The notes under the pieces: model-generated
Databases searched by the model: none
What the model was told of the DNA's origin: nothing
What the model saw: the letters and a program-made list of their open reading frames with translations, nothing else
Source: Limnoglobus sp043757025
GTDB taxonomy: Bacteria; Planctomycetota; Planctomycetia; Gemmatales; Gemmataceae
Direction: 5' to 3'
Assembly: GCA_043757025.1 (NCBI GenBank)
Contig: JAYVQG010000171.1
Coordinates: forward strand, 1-64,000
DNA length: 64,000 nucleotides
Translations under genes and position numbers: made by a program
Shown: piece after piece, positions 57,693 to 64,000 of the stretch
Numbering within the stretch: position 1 is the first letter of the stretch
Layout: each line of letters starts with the position of its first letter

Positions 57693-58406
57693 ATGGCTGG
57701 TTTGGATCGAATCAAAATGGGAATCGACCGTGCGATTCGTAATCCTTCGGATATGGATGTTGTCCATTCCCTTGCCGGGGATCTCGCTTCAACGATCACT
57801 CGGTGCGAACCGGAAATGCTCGCACATTTCGGCGCGGTTAGTACACATGCGATCGATAGTCTTCCCGTCGTGAACGATGACAATGCGAGCGTCTACCTTC
57901 GCGGCATACTGACCGGGCTGCGATTAGTCGCGGTAGGGGTCGAAGGGAAATCCCGCATTCAGGCCGAATCTGCCAGCATTCGCAACTTGGCCAGATCGGC
58001 TCCTTATGCGGATATCCTCTCGAAACTCGTGCTCGCGCCGATGATGCAAAACGAGATTGCAACGGCGATCGGGAAGGACAAGTCCGTGGTGACCCGCGCG
58101 ATGCGCGAACTCGTTTTACGCGATCTGGTCGCAGAACTCCCGCAGACGGTGGATGCCGACAAACGGAAAAAGTTTTTCCGTTTGACCTTCACTGGTGAGC
58201 GACTGATCCGGAGGACGAGTTTACCACGAGTTGAGAAAGCGGCCACAGGACCGATCGGTTACGTCGAACCAAAAATAGCCAGAAAAAGCGACGAAATCGT
58301 GACGCGATTGCCTGCCGGTTTGCCAGCAGGCAAACGACAACGATCCAATCGCATTTCGGAATCGGGTACTTCGAATCGCAATTACACCAAACCGGCAGGG
58401 GTGTGA
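57693..58406 (+). CDS. Winged helix-turn-helix (MarR-like) protein
   Basis: 237 residues from ATG 57693, five bases after GAGGAG (an ATG one codon earlier is too close). The N-terminal 100 residues are helical (MAGLDRIKMGIDRAIRNPSD, then SVYLRGILTGLRLVAVGVEG). A winged helix lies about residues 105-170: APMMQNEIATAIGKDKSVVT, RAMRELVLRDLVAELPQ, and the wing KKFFRLTFTGERLI, as in MarR-type regulators. The C-terminal tail is basic and low complexity (AGKRQRSNRISESGTS). It lies between the nitrilase-fold protein and an unknown protein, all on the plus strand; it may regulate the cassette. Confidence 0.75.
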   Translation: MAGLDRIKMGIDRAIRNPSDMDVVHSLAGDLASTITRCEPEMLAHFGAVSTHAIDSLPVVNDDNASVYLRGILTGLRLVAVGVEGKSRIQAESASIRNLARSAPYADILSKLVLAPMMQNEIATAIGKDKSVVTRAMRELVLRDLVAELPQTVDADKRKKFFRLTFTGERLIRRTSLPRVEKAATGPIGYVEPKIARKSDEIVTRLPAGLPAGKRQRSNRISESGTSNRNYTKPAGV

Positions 58407-58409
58407 GTC

Positions 58410-59117
58410 GTGGATACGATCATTCTGGAAACCGCCACCACGCGAGTTTATCCGCGCGACTGGATTCCCCTCCGCCAAATTACCGGGAATACCTTTCTCG
58501 ATATCGTGCGAGAGCATTTCGATTTTGAAGATGCGAGCGTTGTCGCAGACGAAAGTGAAGGCCGGGCGGCCCTCTTTCGAGGTCGAGCATTGGAAGAATC
58601 TAACGGACGATTTTCGCGGATTCTCGAACTGCGAATTGAAGAATGTCGCGTACACGTCAAATGCATTGACGTCGAGCAAGGGCACAATGTCATCGATGAG
58701 TTTCTGATCGAGTTCGGCAGTCGGGTGGCAGACCATCTCGGTCGACCGACCGATTGGGCCGCTGAATACGAACACGAAGCGACCGAAACGAGTTGGGTCG
58801 GGAAACTGAACATCGATCCGCTTTCCCTAGTCGATCCTCGCGTCCGAGCGGCCATGCAATCTGTCGAGGACGCTTCAAAGAATCTCCAGCGAAATGCGTA
58901 TCTTTCGCTTGAGGAGTTCAGCTTTCGGATCGTGTATCACATCTCGGATCGCGATTTGCTCGAATCGCAGATCTATTTCGTAGACAAAGAATTTCGCCTC
59001 GAGCCGCGCATGGGCGTGTCGCCGAAGGCGCGCCAGTGGTATTCGGTTAGCCCGTTGCGGTCCGACCAGCACCTTCAGATATTGAAAACCCTCGAAGCCG
59101 ATTTCGCGAAAAAATAA
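58410..59117 (+). CDS. Unknown protein, third gene of the nitrilase cassette
   Basis: 235 residues from GTG 58410, four bases after the preceding stop, so it is almost certainly co-transcribed with the winged-helix gene. It opens MDTIILETATTRVYPRDWIP (GTG as Met) and contains TFLDIVREHFDFEDASVVAD, RILELRIEECRVHVKCIDVE, VIDEFLIEFGSRVADHLGRP and LSLEEFSFRIVYHISDRDLL. Mixed alpha/beta, acidic, no signal or membrane segment. I do not recognise any family. Its codon use is less GC-biased than in the hopanoid genes downstream. Confidence 0.7.
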   Translation: MDTIILETATTRVYPRDWIPLRQITGNTFLDIVREHFDFEDASVVADESEGRAALFRGRALEESNGRFSRILELRIEECRVHVKCIDVEQGHNVIDEFLIEFGSRVADHLGRPTDWAAEYEHEATETSWVGKLNIDPLSLVDPRVRAAMQSVEDASKNLQRNAYLSLEEFSFRIVYHISDRDLLESQIYFVDKEFRLEPRMGVSPKARQWYSVSPLRSDQHLQILKTLEADFAKK

Positions 59118-59209
59118 CGCTGCGCGACCCGCTGGTTGCAGCGAATCGAATCGGCACGCTACAGTCTGTACCGATGCGATGGAAAATGATTCTTGCGGCA
59201 TCGCTATCC

Positions 59210-59233
59210 ACTCGCGGAGCGAGAGGGCTACGT
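59210..59233 (+). repeat. Short repeat-like element with CTCGCGGAGCGAG dyad
   Basis: CACTCGCGGAGCGAGAGGGC is a short palindrome plus tail of the form I recall as dispersed in planctomycete genomes; only one copy is clear in this window. It is followed by a second dyad, AGAAGTCTCACGACTTC. Confidence 0.35.
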
Positions 59234-59359
59234 CAGAAGTCTCACGACTTCCGCTACGAATACGCGAGATATACTCCTCGCGGTCGGAAATGAAACGTTT
59301 CCAGCGCACAATCGATTCCCGTTAGCCCACTTGAAGTATAGCGCCGATGTGGAAATCCT

Positions 59360-59998
59360 TCACGGCGTTGCCGGCCAGAGACCCAGACGTGCGGTGGCGA
59401 TGGATGTCGTTCGTTGCAATCGGAGTAATTCCGCGATGAGGCGGGGGCGCTTTCCCATCGCGAGTAGCAGTTGGCCGATGCGGACGTGGCCGTCGGGGGC
59501 GATTCGTTCCAGTTCGGTAGGCAGGCTTTCGCTGGCGGTGTCGCCGATCGCTTTGATGGCCGCGAAGGGGATGCCGCGTTCGGCGCAGATCGCGGCGATG
59601 CTGGCGGCCTCCATATCGACGATGTCGGCGGCGTGTTCGACGTGCAATCTGCGTTTTTCTTCGACCGACGATACGATGCGATTCACCGAGAGCAAACGGC
59701 CGGTGGCAGGCAACGCAAGCGGCTCGCACTTCCATAACTGACGATCTGCTGTCACCACTTCGCACGGCACGATGATGTCGCCGACGTTCGAGCCATCGCG
59801 CAGGCCACCGCAGATGCCTACGGAAACAATCAACGATGGCGGGGGCGAGTCACGCAGCAAGCGTTCGGTGTTCGTGCGGGCCGCATCCGGCCCCATGCCG
59901 ATGACTGCGATGCGAACGTCGGCACGGCGAATGCTGCGCGTTTCCCGCTTTAATGCGAACAGATACCAGACTGGTGAAAGGCTTACGTCCAATGGCAC
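59360..59998 (-). CDS. hpnG: Hopanoid-associated phosphorylase
   Basis: 212 residues; the start is uncertain, GTG 59998 is preferred (AGAAAG upstream) over a TTG two codons later. It has the nucleoside-phosphorylase fold with VSVGICGGLRDGSNVGDIIV and the purine-site-like segment VDMEAASIAAICAERGIPFA (E in ME-A-A) and IKAIGDTASESLP. HpnG releases adenine from adenosylhopane to give ribosylhopane in hopanoid side-chain synthesis. It belongs with hpnH (60401) and the squalene-hopene cyclase (61448) on the same strand, but about 400 bp of repeats separate it from hpnH. A reverse-complement GTAGCTGG element lies immediately upstream. Confidence 0.85.
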   Translation of the reverse strand: MPLDVSLSPVWYLFALKRETRSIRRADVRIAVIGMGPDAARTNTERLLRDSPPPSLIVSVGICGGLRDGSNVGDIIVPCEVVTADRQLWKCEPLALPATGRLLSVNRIVSSVEEKRRLHVEHAADIVDMEAASIAAICAERGIPFAAIKAIGDTASESLPTELERIAPDGHVRIGQLLLAMGKRPRLIAELLRLQRTTSIATARLGLWPATP

Positions 59999-60010
59999 TT
60001 TCTTTCTTAT

Positions 60011-60033
60011 GTAGCTGGCCTCTATGAGGCCGG
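60011..60033 (+). repeat. 23-bp palindromic dispersed element (GTAGCTGG family)
   Basis: GTAGCTGGCCTCTATGAGGC plus CGG. Stem GGCCTC/GAGGCC; loop TAT instead of TGT. Confidence 0.8.
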
Positions 60034-60076
60034 TGGGGATGCAAACTCTCCATGATTCCAAGGCGGAAAACTCTTA

Positions 60077-60273
60077 ATTCTGGTAGCCGCAGGTCTTTAG
60101 CCTGCGTTTGCCACGAGCAATCGCTGAGGGTCGTGGTGAGTCTGCGAAACACGACGGTTCGTGCGCCCGGAATGAACGCTGTGGCTTATTGCGTCGCGTC
60201 TCGAAGACTCGCCACGACTGGTTTTTTGGGGTGGAATCCCCCGCGCAGGCCAAAGACCTGCGGCTACCAGAAT
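60077..60273. repeat. Inverted pair of a 30-bp element around a divergent core
   Basis: ATTCTGGTAGCCGCAGGTCT plus TTAGCCTGCG at 60077-60106 and its near-complement at 60244-60273 (CGCAGGCCAAAGACCTGCGG then CTACCAGAAT). The stretch between includes GTCTGCGAAACACGACGGTT, which also occurs in divergent form near 11466. Confidence 0.75.
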
Positions 60274-60334
60274 AAGACAAGAATTGATACGTCGTGCCGT
60301 CTGATATTCTGCCGCGTGAGGTTTAGAAAAGCAT

Positions 60335-60387
60335 CCGGGGTCACAGACCCCGGCTACAAAGCATCCGGGGTCACAGACCCCAGCTAC
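60335..60387 (-). repeat. Tandem GTAGCTGG elements, 30-bp period
   Basis: Two reverse copies (60335-60357 and 60365-60387) within a 30-bp tandem repeat that includes AAAGCATCCGGGGTCACAGA. They immediately follow the hpnH stop. Confidence 0.8.
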
Positions 60388-60400
60388 AAAGCATTAAGGC

Positions 60401-61420
60401 TTACGTCAGTTGCCATTTCAGCATTTTCCAGCTATCGCTGATGCGGGAATTGACGCCGAGTGCGGCGGCGACTTCGTAGCCGCTGTGCATCATGCAGTGT
60501 TCGCAGCGCGGGTCTTTGCCGTAGCCGTAGCTGCTCCAATCGGTGTCGTTCATCAGGCCGTCGAAGCTCTCGTGGTGCGTATCGGTAATCAGATAGCACG
60601 GCCCTTTCCAGCCCTTGACGTTGCGAGTCGGGCTGGCCCACGCGGCACACGTCAGTTCGCGCTTGCCTTGCAGAAACTCCTTGTACACCGGCGACGTGTT
60701 CATTTTGTACTTGCGGAACAGGCCATCCGCCTGGTTGAACTTCTCCATGATCTGCTGGCGGGTGAGGAAGATCTCAGCTGCGCCGTCGGGGTTGGTGCTG
60801 CACACGGCGGCGTAACCGTAGGCGGGCGACAGCATGAAACCATCGACGCCGAGCTTCGTGAGGTAGGCGTAAAGCTCGTCCAGTTCCGCCATGTTCGTTT
60901 CTTTGTAAACCGTCGTGTTCGTACAGACGAGGTGCCCGGCCGCCTTCGCGGCTTTGATGCCTTCGATCGCTTCCTTGAACACGCCCTTGCGCTCCACGGC
61001 GATGTCGTGCGATTCTTCGAGGCCGTCGATGTGGATGTTGAAAAACATCCGGCTCGTCGGGCGGAACAGGTGCAGTTTCTTGCGGAGGAACACGCCGTTG
61101 GTGCAGAGGTAAATGTGCTTGCGGCGTTTCAGGATGCCGCGAACGAGTTCGCCGATCTCGGGGTAAATCAGCGGCTCGCCACCGCAGATGCTGACGATCG
61201 GCGCGCCGGCTTCTTCGACCGATTCCAGGCACTCGGCCACCGAGAGTTTTTCCTTGATCGTCGATTCGTACTCGCGGATGCGCCCACAACCGGTACACGT
61301 GAGGTTGCAGGCGTGCAGCGGTTCGAGCATCATCACCAGTGGGAAACGCTTCACGCGCTTTAGCTTCTTGGTCACCATGTAACCCGCCATGTCGGCGGTC
61401 AGGCTCAGTGGGAATCGCAT
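60401..61420 (-). CDS. hpnH: Adenosyl-hopene transferase, radical SAM
   Basis: 339 residues, full length. It adds adenosyl from S-adenosylmethionine to diploptene to make adenosylhopane. The radical SAM iron-sulfur motif is C38-x3-C42-x2-C45 in LHACNLTCTGCGRIREY; SICGGEPLIYPEIGELVRGI follows (GGEP motif), and C-terminal Cys residues (TCAAWASPTRN, CEHCMMHSGYE) can bind a second cluster or stabilise the fold. The start MRFPLSLTADMAGYMVTKKL is the usual HpnH opening. It follows the cyclase by only 27 bp and precedes the repeats that separate it from hpnG. Confidence 0.95.
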   Translation of the reverse strand: MRFPLSLTADMAGYMVTKKLKRVKRFPLVMMLEPLHACNLTCTGCGRIREYESTIKEKLSVAECLESVEEAGAPIVSICGGEPLIYPEIGELVRGILKRRKHIYLCTNGVFLRKKLHLFRPTSRMFFNIHIDGLEESHDIAVERKGVFKEAIEGIKAAKAAGHLVCTNTTVYKETNMAELDELYAYLTKLGVDGFMLSPAYGYAAVCSTNPDGAAEIFLTRQQIMEKFNQADGLFRKYKMNTSPVYKEFLQGKRELTCAAWASPTRNVKGWKGPCYLITDTHHESFDGLMNDTDWSSYGYGKDPRCEHCMMHSGYEVAAALGVNSRISDSWKMLKWQLT

Positions 61421-61447
61421 GTCGTCTCCGTGTAGGTTCGTCGCAGG

Positions 61448-63430
61448 TTACCGGTCGTTCGTCAAATGGTTTTGCAGTTCGCGCGGTCGTCGTGTGGTGG
61501 AGCGGGTGCGGGTTTCGTGCGCGTCGAGGTAGCGCCCGAGCGCCATGAGCGGGAAGTACAGCGGGTACATGTGGTACTTCAGGTAGAAGACCTTGGGGAA
61601 GCCGGTGCCGGTGAACGGGCGTTCGGGCCAGCTACCTTCGGCGTCGTGGTTGCCGACGAGATATTCGACGCCCGCGCAGACTTCCGGCCCTTCGCCTTCG
61701 CCTGCGGAAATCAACCCGAGAATCGCCCACGACGTCTGCGATGCGGTCGATTCGCCTTGTCCCGCTAGGCGTGGGTCGTCGTAACTGCCGCAGGTTTCAC
61801 CCCAACCGCCGTCGGCATTTTGCGCGACTTTCAGCCAACGCACCGCACGGCGCACGGCGGGGATCGTCGTGTCGAAATGAACCGCGGCCAGCCCGACGAG
61901 CACTTGCCACGTGCCGTAGATGTAGTTCACGCCCCAACGCCCGAACCACGAACCATCGGTTTCTTGCGTTCGCAAAATGAACGCGATCGCGGCATCGACG
62001 TGTGGCTCACCGACACGGGCACCGTAGTGCGACAGGCTCTCCAGGATGCGGGCGGTGATGTCCGGGCAACTCGGGTCGAGCATCGCGTTGTGGTCCGCGA
62101 ACGGGATCTTCGTCAAAATTTCCTTGTTGATATTCCGGTCGAACGCTGCCCAACCGCCGTCGTCGTTCTGCATCGCCCGCAGCCAGTCGATCCCACGGCG
62201 AACCGCCGGAACACTCGTATGCCCCGTCTTCGCCAATGCGATCAGCACCATCGAGGTATCGTCGGTATCGGGGTAGTAGGCGTTGCGATACTCGAAGAAC
62301 CAACCGCCCGGCGCGACCGGCTTTGCGGACTTCGTCCAGTCGCCCGGCGTGCGAACTTCCTTGGCGAGCAGCCAATCGATCGCCGCCACCGATTCGCTCG
62401 CATCGGGTGACAGCCCCGCGTCGGTCGCGCCGATCAGCGAGAGTGCCGTGTCCCAAACCGGCGACAGGCAAGGTTGCAACCGCAGCGTTTCGCCGTCGTC
62501 GATGCCGAGGTCTTCGAGTTGTTTCATCGCCCAGCGAAATTCCGCATCGTCTTCGCGGATGCCGATGCACTTCAACACGATGACGGTAAAGACCATCGGC
62601 GGGTAGATCGCGCCGAGGCCATCGCTGTTCTGGAATCGCTCGCGCATCCAGGCGATCGCCTTCCGCATCGCCATTCGGCGGAACGGCGTCAGGTGGCAAC
62701 GCTCGACGAGTTTCAGACCCGCGTCGATCTTCAGGAACAGATTCGCCCACGAGTACCGCGCCGGTTTCACCGCAGGTTTCCACGGCGTCGCGGGGTCGGC
62801 GAGGAACAGTTCGCGGATGCCCATCGATGCCGGCAGTTCGCGCACCGGCTTGTAGGCATTGACGGCGGCGAGCGGCACCACGATCGTGCGGCTCCATGCG
62901 GACATCGCGTAAATGTTGAAATAGAACCAGCGCGGCAACAGCATCATCTCGACGGGAACCGTTGGGCAGTTCGCGTACGGAATTTGCCCGAGCAGCGCGA
63001 AGTAGAATCGCGTGAAACTGTTCGCGACCGCCGCACCGCCGAGGTGACGAATGCACTCCGCCGCGCGGCGCATCAGTGGCTCGTCCGCCGTATGGCCCGC
63101 GATTTTCAGCGCGAAGTACGCCTTCGCAGACACGCTGACTTCCGCCGGCCCACCGGGGTAGTTCGGCCATCCGCCATCGGGTAACTGTTTGCGTAACAGA
63201 TACTTCGCGAGTTTGGGAATCTGCGGATCGGATTCTTTGCCCAGAAATGCGAGTAACAGCACGTATTCCGATTCGAGAATCGTGTCGCCTTCGAGTTCGC
63301 CGACCCAGTGACCGTCGCGACGTTGCAGCGAAAGCAGATGGGTCCGACCGCGATCGAGGCTCTCGCGAACGACCTCCCGCAACGCTTCGGCGCGGGGCGT
63401 ATCGATTGTAGGGTGCGAATGTAGGGCCAC
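61448..63430 (-). CDS. shc: Squalene-hopene cyclase
   Basis: 660 residues from GTG 63430, six bases after GGAAAGGA (an upstream TTG would add seven residues). It converts squalene to hopene/hopanol at the membrane. The catalytic D-x-D-D motif is present in YYPDTDDTSMVLIALAKTG, and QW repeats of the triterpene cyclase fold recur (LEDLGIDDGETLRLQPCLSP, WLRAMQNDDGGWAAFDRN, FILRTQETDGSWFGRWGVNY, WLKVAQNADGGWGETCGSYD). Typical length is 620-680. It heads the hopanoid unit shc-hpnH-hpnG. Hopanoids are sterol-like lipids known from planctomycetes. Upstream, at 63513-63562, is a 12-bp inverted repeat with a 26-base loop. Confidence 0.95.
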   Translation of the reverse strand: MALHSHPTIDTPRAEALREVVRESLDRGRTHLLSLQRRDGHWVGELEGDTILESEYVLLLAFLGKESDPQIPKLAKYLLRKQLPDGGWPNYPGGPAEVSVSAKAYFALKIAGHTADEPLMRRAAECIRHLGGAAVANSFTRFYFALLGQIPYANCPTVPVEMMLLPRWFYFNIYAMSAWSRTIVVPLAAVNAYKPVRELPASMGIRELFLADPATPWKPAVKPARYSWANLFLKIDAGLKLVERCHLTPFRRMAMRKAIAWMRERFQNSDGLGAIYPPMVFTVIVLKCIGIREDDAEFRWAMKQLEDLGIDDGETLRLQPCLSPVWDTALSLIGATDAGLSPDASESVAAIDWLLAKEVRTPGDWTKSAKPVAPGGWFFEYRNAYYPDTDDTSMVLIALAKTGHTSVPAVRRGIDWLRAMQNDDGGWAAFDRNINKEILTKIPFADHNAMLDPSCPDITARILESLSHYGARVGEPHVDAAIAFILRTQETDGSWFGRWGVNYIYGTWQVLVGLAAVHFDTTIPAVRRAVRWLKVAQNADGGWGETCGSYDDPRLAGQGESTASQTSWAILGLISAGEGEGPEVCAGVEYLVGNHDAEGSWPERPFTGTGFPKVFYLKYHMYPLYFPLMALGRYLDAHETRTRSTTRRPRELQNHLTNDR

Positions 63431-63512
63431 GGGAATCCTTTCCGAACGCAACGCTTGAAAACCCGCTACGTGCTTCTCACGGTACGGAAAGCCCGCGTGA
63501 AGTCGACGTTTC

Positions 63513-63562
63513 GCGAAGCGCGGGGCGCGAACATCCGACGCATCGTGCCTCCCGCGCTTCGC
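63513..63562. repeat. Inverted repeat upstream of the cyclase gene
   Basis: GCGAAGCGCGGG at 63513-63524 and its complement at 63551-63562. It lies between the start of shc and the end of the PIN gene and may be a terminator for the latter, both being read leftwards. Confidence 0.5.
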
Positions 63563-63598
63563 TCCGAAGATTACGCGGCGCGGCTAAACGAATGAAGA

Positions 63599-64000
63599 TT
63601 ATCCGGCCCAGTTCTCTGTAATCAGACCTGGCACTCGATGGAAGTGACGGAGGTTGCGCGTGACGAGAATGTCGCGTCGCGACAACGCAATACTGGCGAT
63701 GAGCAAGTCTGCCCTTCCGATTTTTTTCAGCTTCTTGTTCTGCTGTAGTTTCGCAAACTCCGACGCCGCAGCAGTATCGATCGATTCGACGGGTATGCGA
63801 GCGAGCAGTTCCTTACTCTTCTGGAGTAGATCTTGTGCCCGCAATAGCTGTTGTTGGTCCGCGGCCTTCAGCAGAAAAGCAAATCGCCCTTGGCAAATCT
63901 CGATTTCCGTGATGACTGTCGTAGAAATGTTTTCTTGACCCGCCTGCTCGATACGCTCCACGACTCGCGAGTGACCGAGATGAAACAATGTCAACGTATC
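63599..64000 (-). CDS. PIN-domain (VapC-type) toxin, cut by the window edge
   Basis: At least 134 codons; the frame is open to the edge (D-T-L-T-L-F-H-L-G-H), where the missing start would place the usual LDTN-type opening just beyond. The PIN domain residues visible are the first Asp region (DTLTLFHLGHSRVVERIEQA), the Glu in TTVITEIEICQGRFAF, the Asp in RADLLIASIALSRRDILVTR, and RNLRHFHRVPGLITENW at the end. VapC toxins cut tRNA or rRNA and are controlled by a VapB antitoxin whose gene normally lies just upstream; that would be beyond the window. Confidence 0.8.
   Translation of the reverse strand, partial: DTLTLFHLGHSRVVERIEQAGQENISTTVITEIEICQGRFAFLLKAADQQQLLRAQDLLQKSKELLARIPVESIDTAAASEFAKLQQNKKLKKIGRADLLIASIALSRRDILVTRNLRHFHRVPGLITENWAG

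Larger units (their letters stand above)
59999..60400. other. Repeat-filled gap within the hopanoid cluster
   Basis: 400 bp with no gene. It contains a GTAGCTGG element (60011-60033), an inverted pair of the 30-bp element (60077-60106 and 60244-60273), and two tandem GTAGCTGG elements (60335-60357, 60365-60387). Confidence 0.7.

Noticed and set aside
198..63598. CRISPR arrays, tRNA or rRNA genes and intact transposases
   Set aside because: I looked for regularly spaced repeats with unique spacers, cloverleaf-type sequences and DDE-type transposase motifs; none was convincing. The 21-bp duplications and 30-bp tandem elements have no spacers.

Overview
The window looks like a chromosomal piece of a planctomycete of the Gemmata type (order Gemmatales). 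This rests on gene content: a secreted c-type cytochrome protein of the PSCyt1/PSCyt2/LamG/PSD1 kind, sigma factors fused to membrane-anchored sensor or propeller domains, a Ser/Thr kinase coupled to an ECF sigma factor, a DUF4058 protein, PEP-CTERM proteins, two different EF-G proteins and a hopanoid cluster. Coding DNA is GC-rich, with many long antisense shadow frames. I saw no tRNA, rRNA, CRISPR array or intact insertion sequence.

Layout. 1-4.5 kb: a small gene cut by a dispersed repeat, then five co-directional membrane-anchored proteins, three with coiled coils and related anchors, then prmC. 5.4-16.2 kb: a DUF4258 protein, a BatA-like VWA protein, a DUF4139-like secreted protein, two beta-propellers, a ferritin-like protein, a mini-protein and a nucleoside permease-like transporter. 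16.6-30.3 kb: a canonical EF-G alone, a 1682-residue sigma factor/propeller fusion, two tandem PEP-CTERM proteins, pirin, then the rpsL-rpsG pair followed after a terminator by a divergent EF-G.

30.5-38 kb: small hypothetical proteins, a translationally coupled GntR/PSD1/mini-membrane-protein operon, a metallophosphoesterase and a medium-chain dehydrogenase. 38-43.6 kb: a Ser/Thr kinase, a sigma factor fragment, a DUF4058 gene and a complete sigma factor joined by GTGA overlaps, then a further sigma factor fusion. 43.7-48.3 kb: a secreted protein with an LptA-like end, and a ligand-binding protein coupled to an orphan histidine kinase. 48.3-55.5 kb: ung, a double esterase, a solitary HicB, an ABC ATPase, argJ and a lactate permease-like gene.

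55.6-59.1 kb is the most accessory-looking part: phased direct repeats, then a nitrilase-fold protein (split or frameshifted), a winged-helix protein and an unknown protein. 59.4-63.4 kb encodes three steps of hopanoid lipid synthesis (shc, hpnH, hpnG), with about 400 bp of repeats between hpnH and hpnG. The window ends inside a PIN-domain toxin gene.

Several dispersed repeat families fill the gaps between genes. One carries a G-quadruplex-like loop inside an inverted repeat. Another is a 23-bp palindromic element found at least seven times. Starts were chosen from Shine-Dalgarno sequences, signal peptides and family alignments judged by eye; no homology search was possible.
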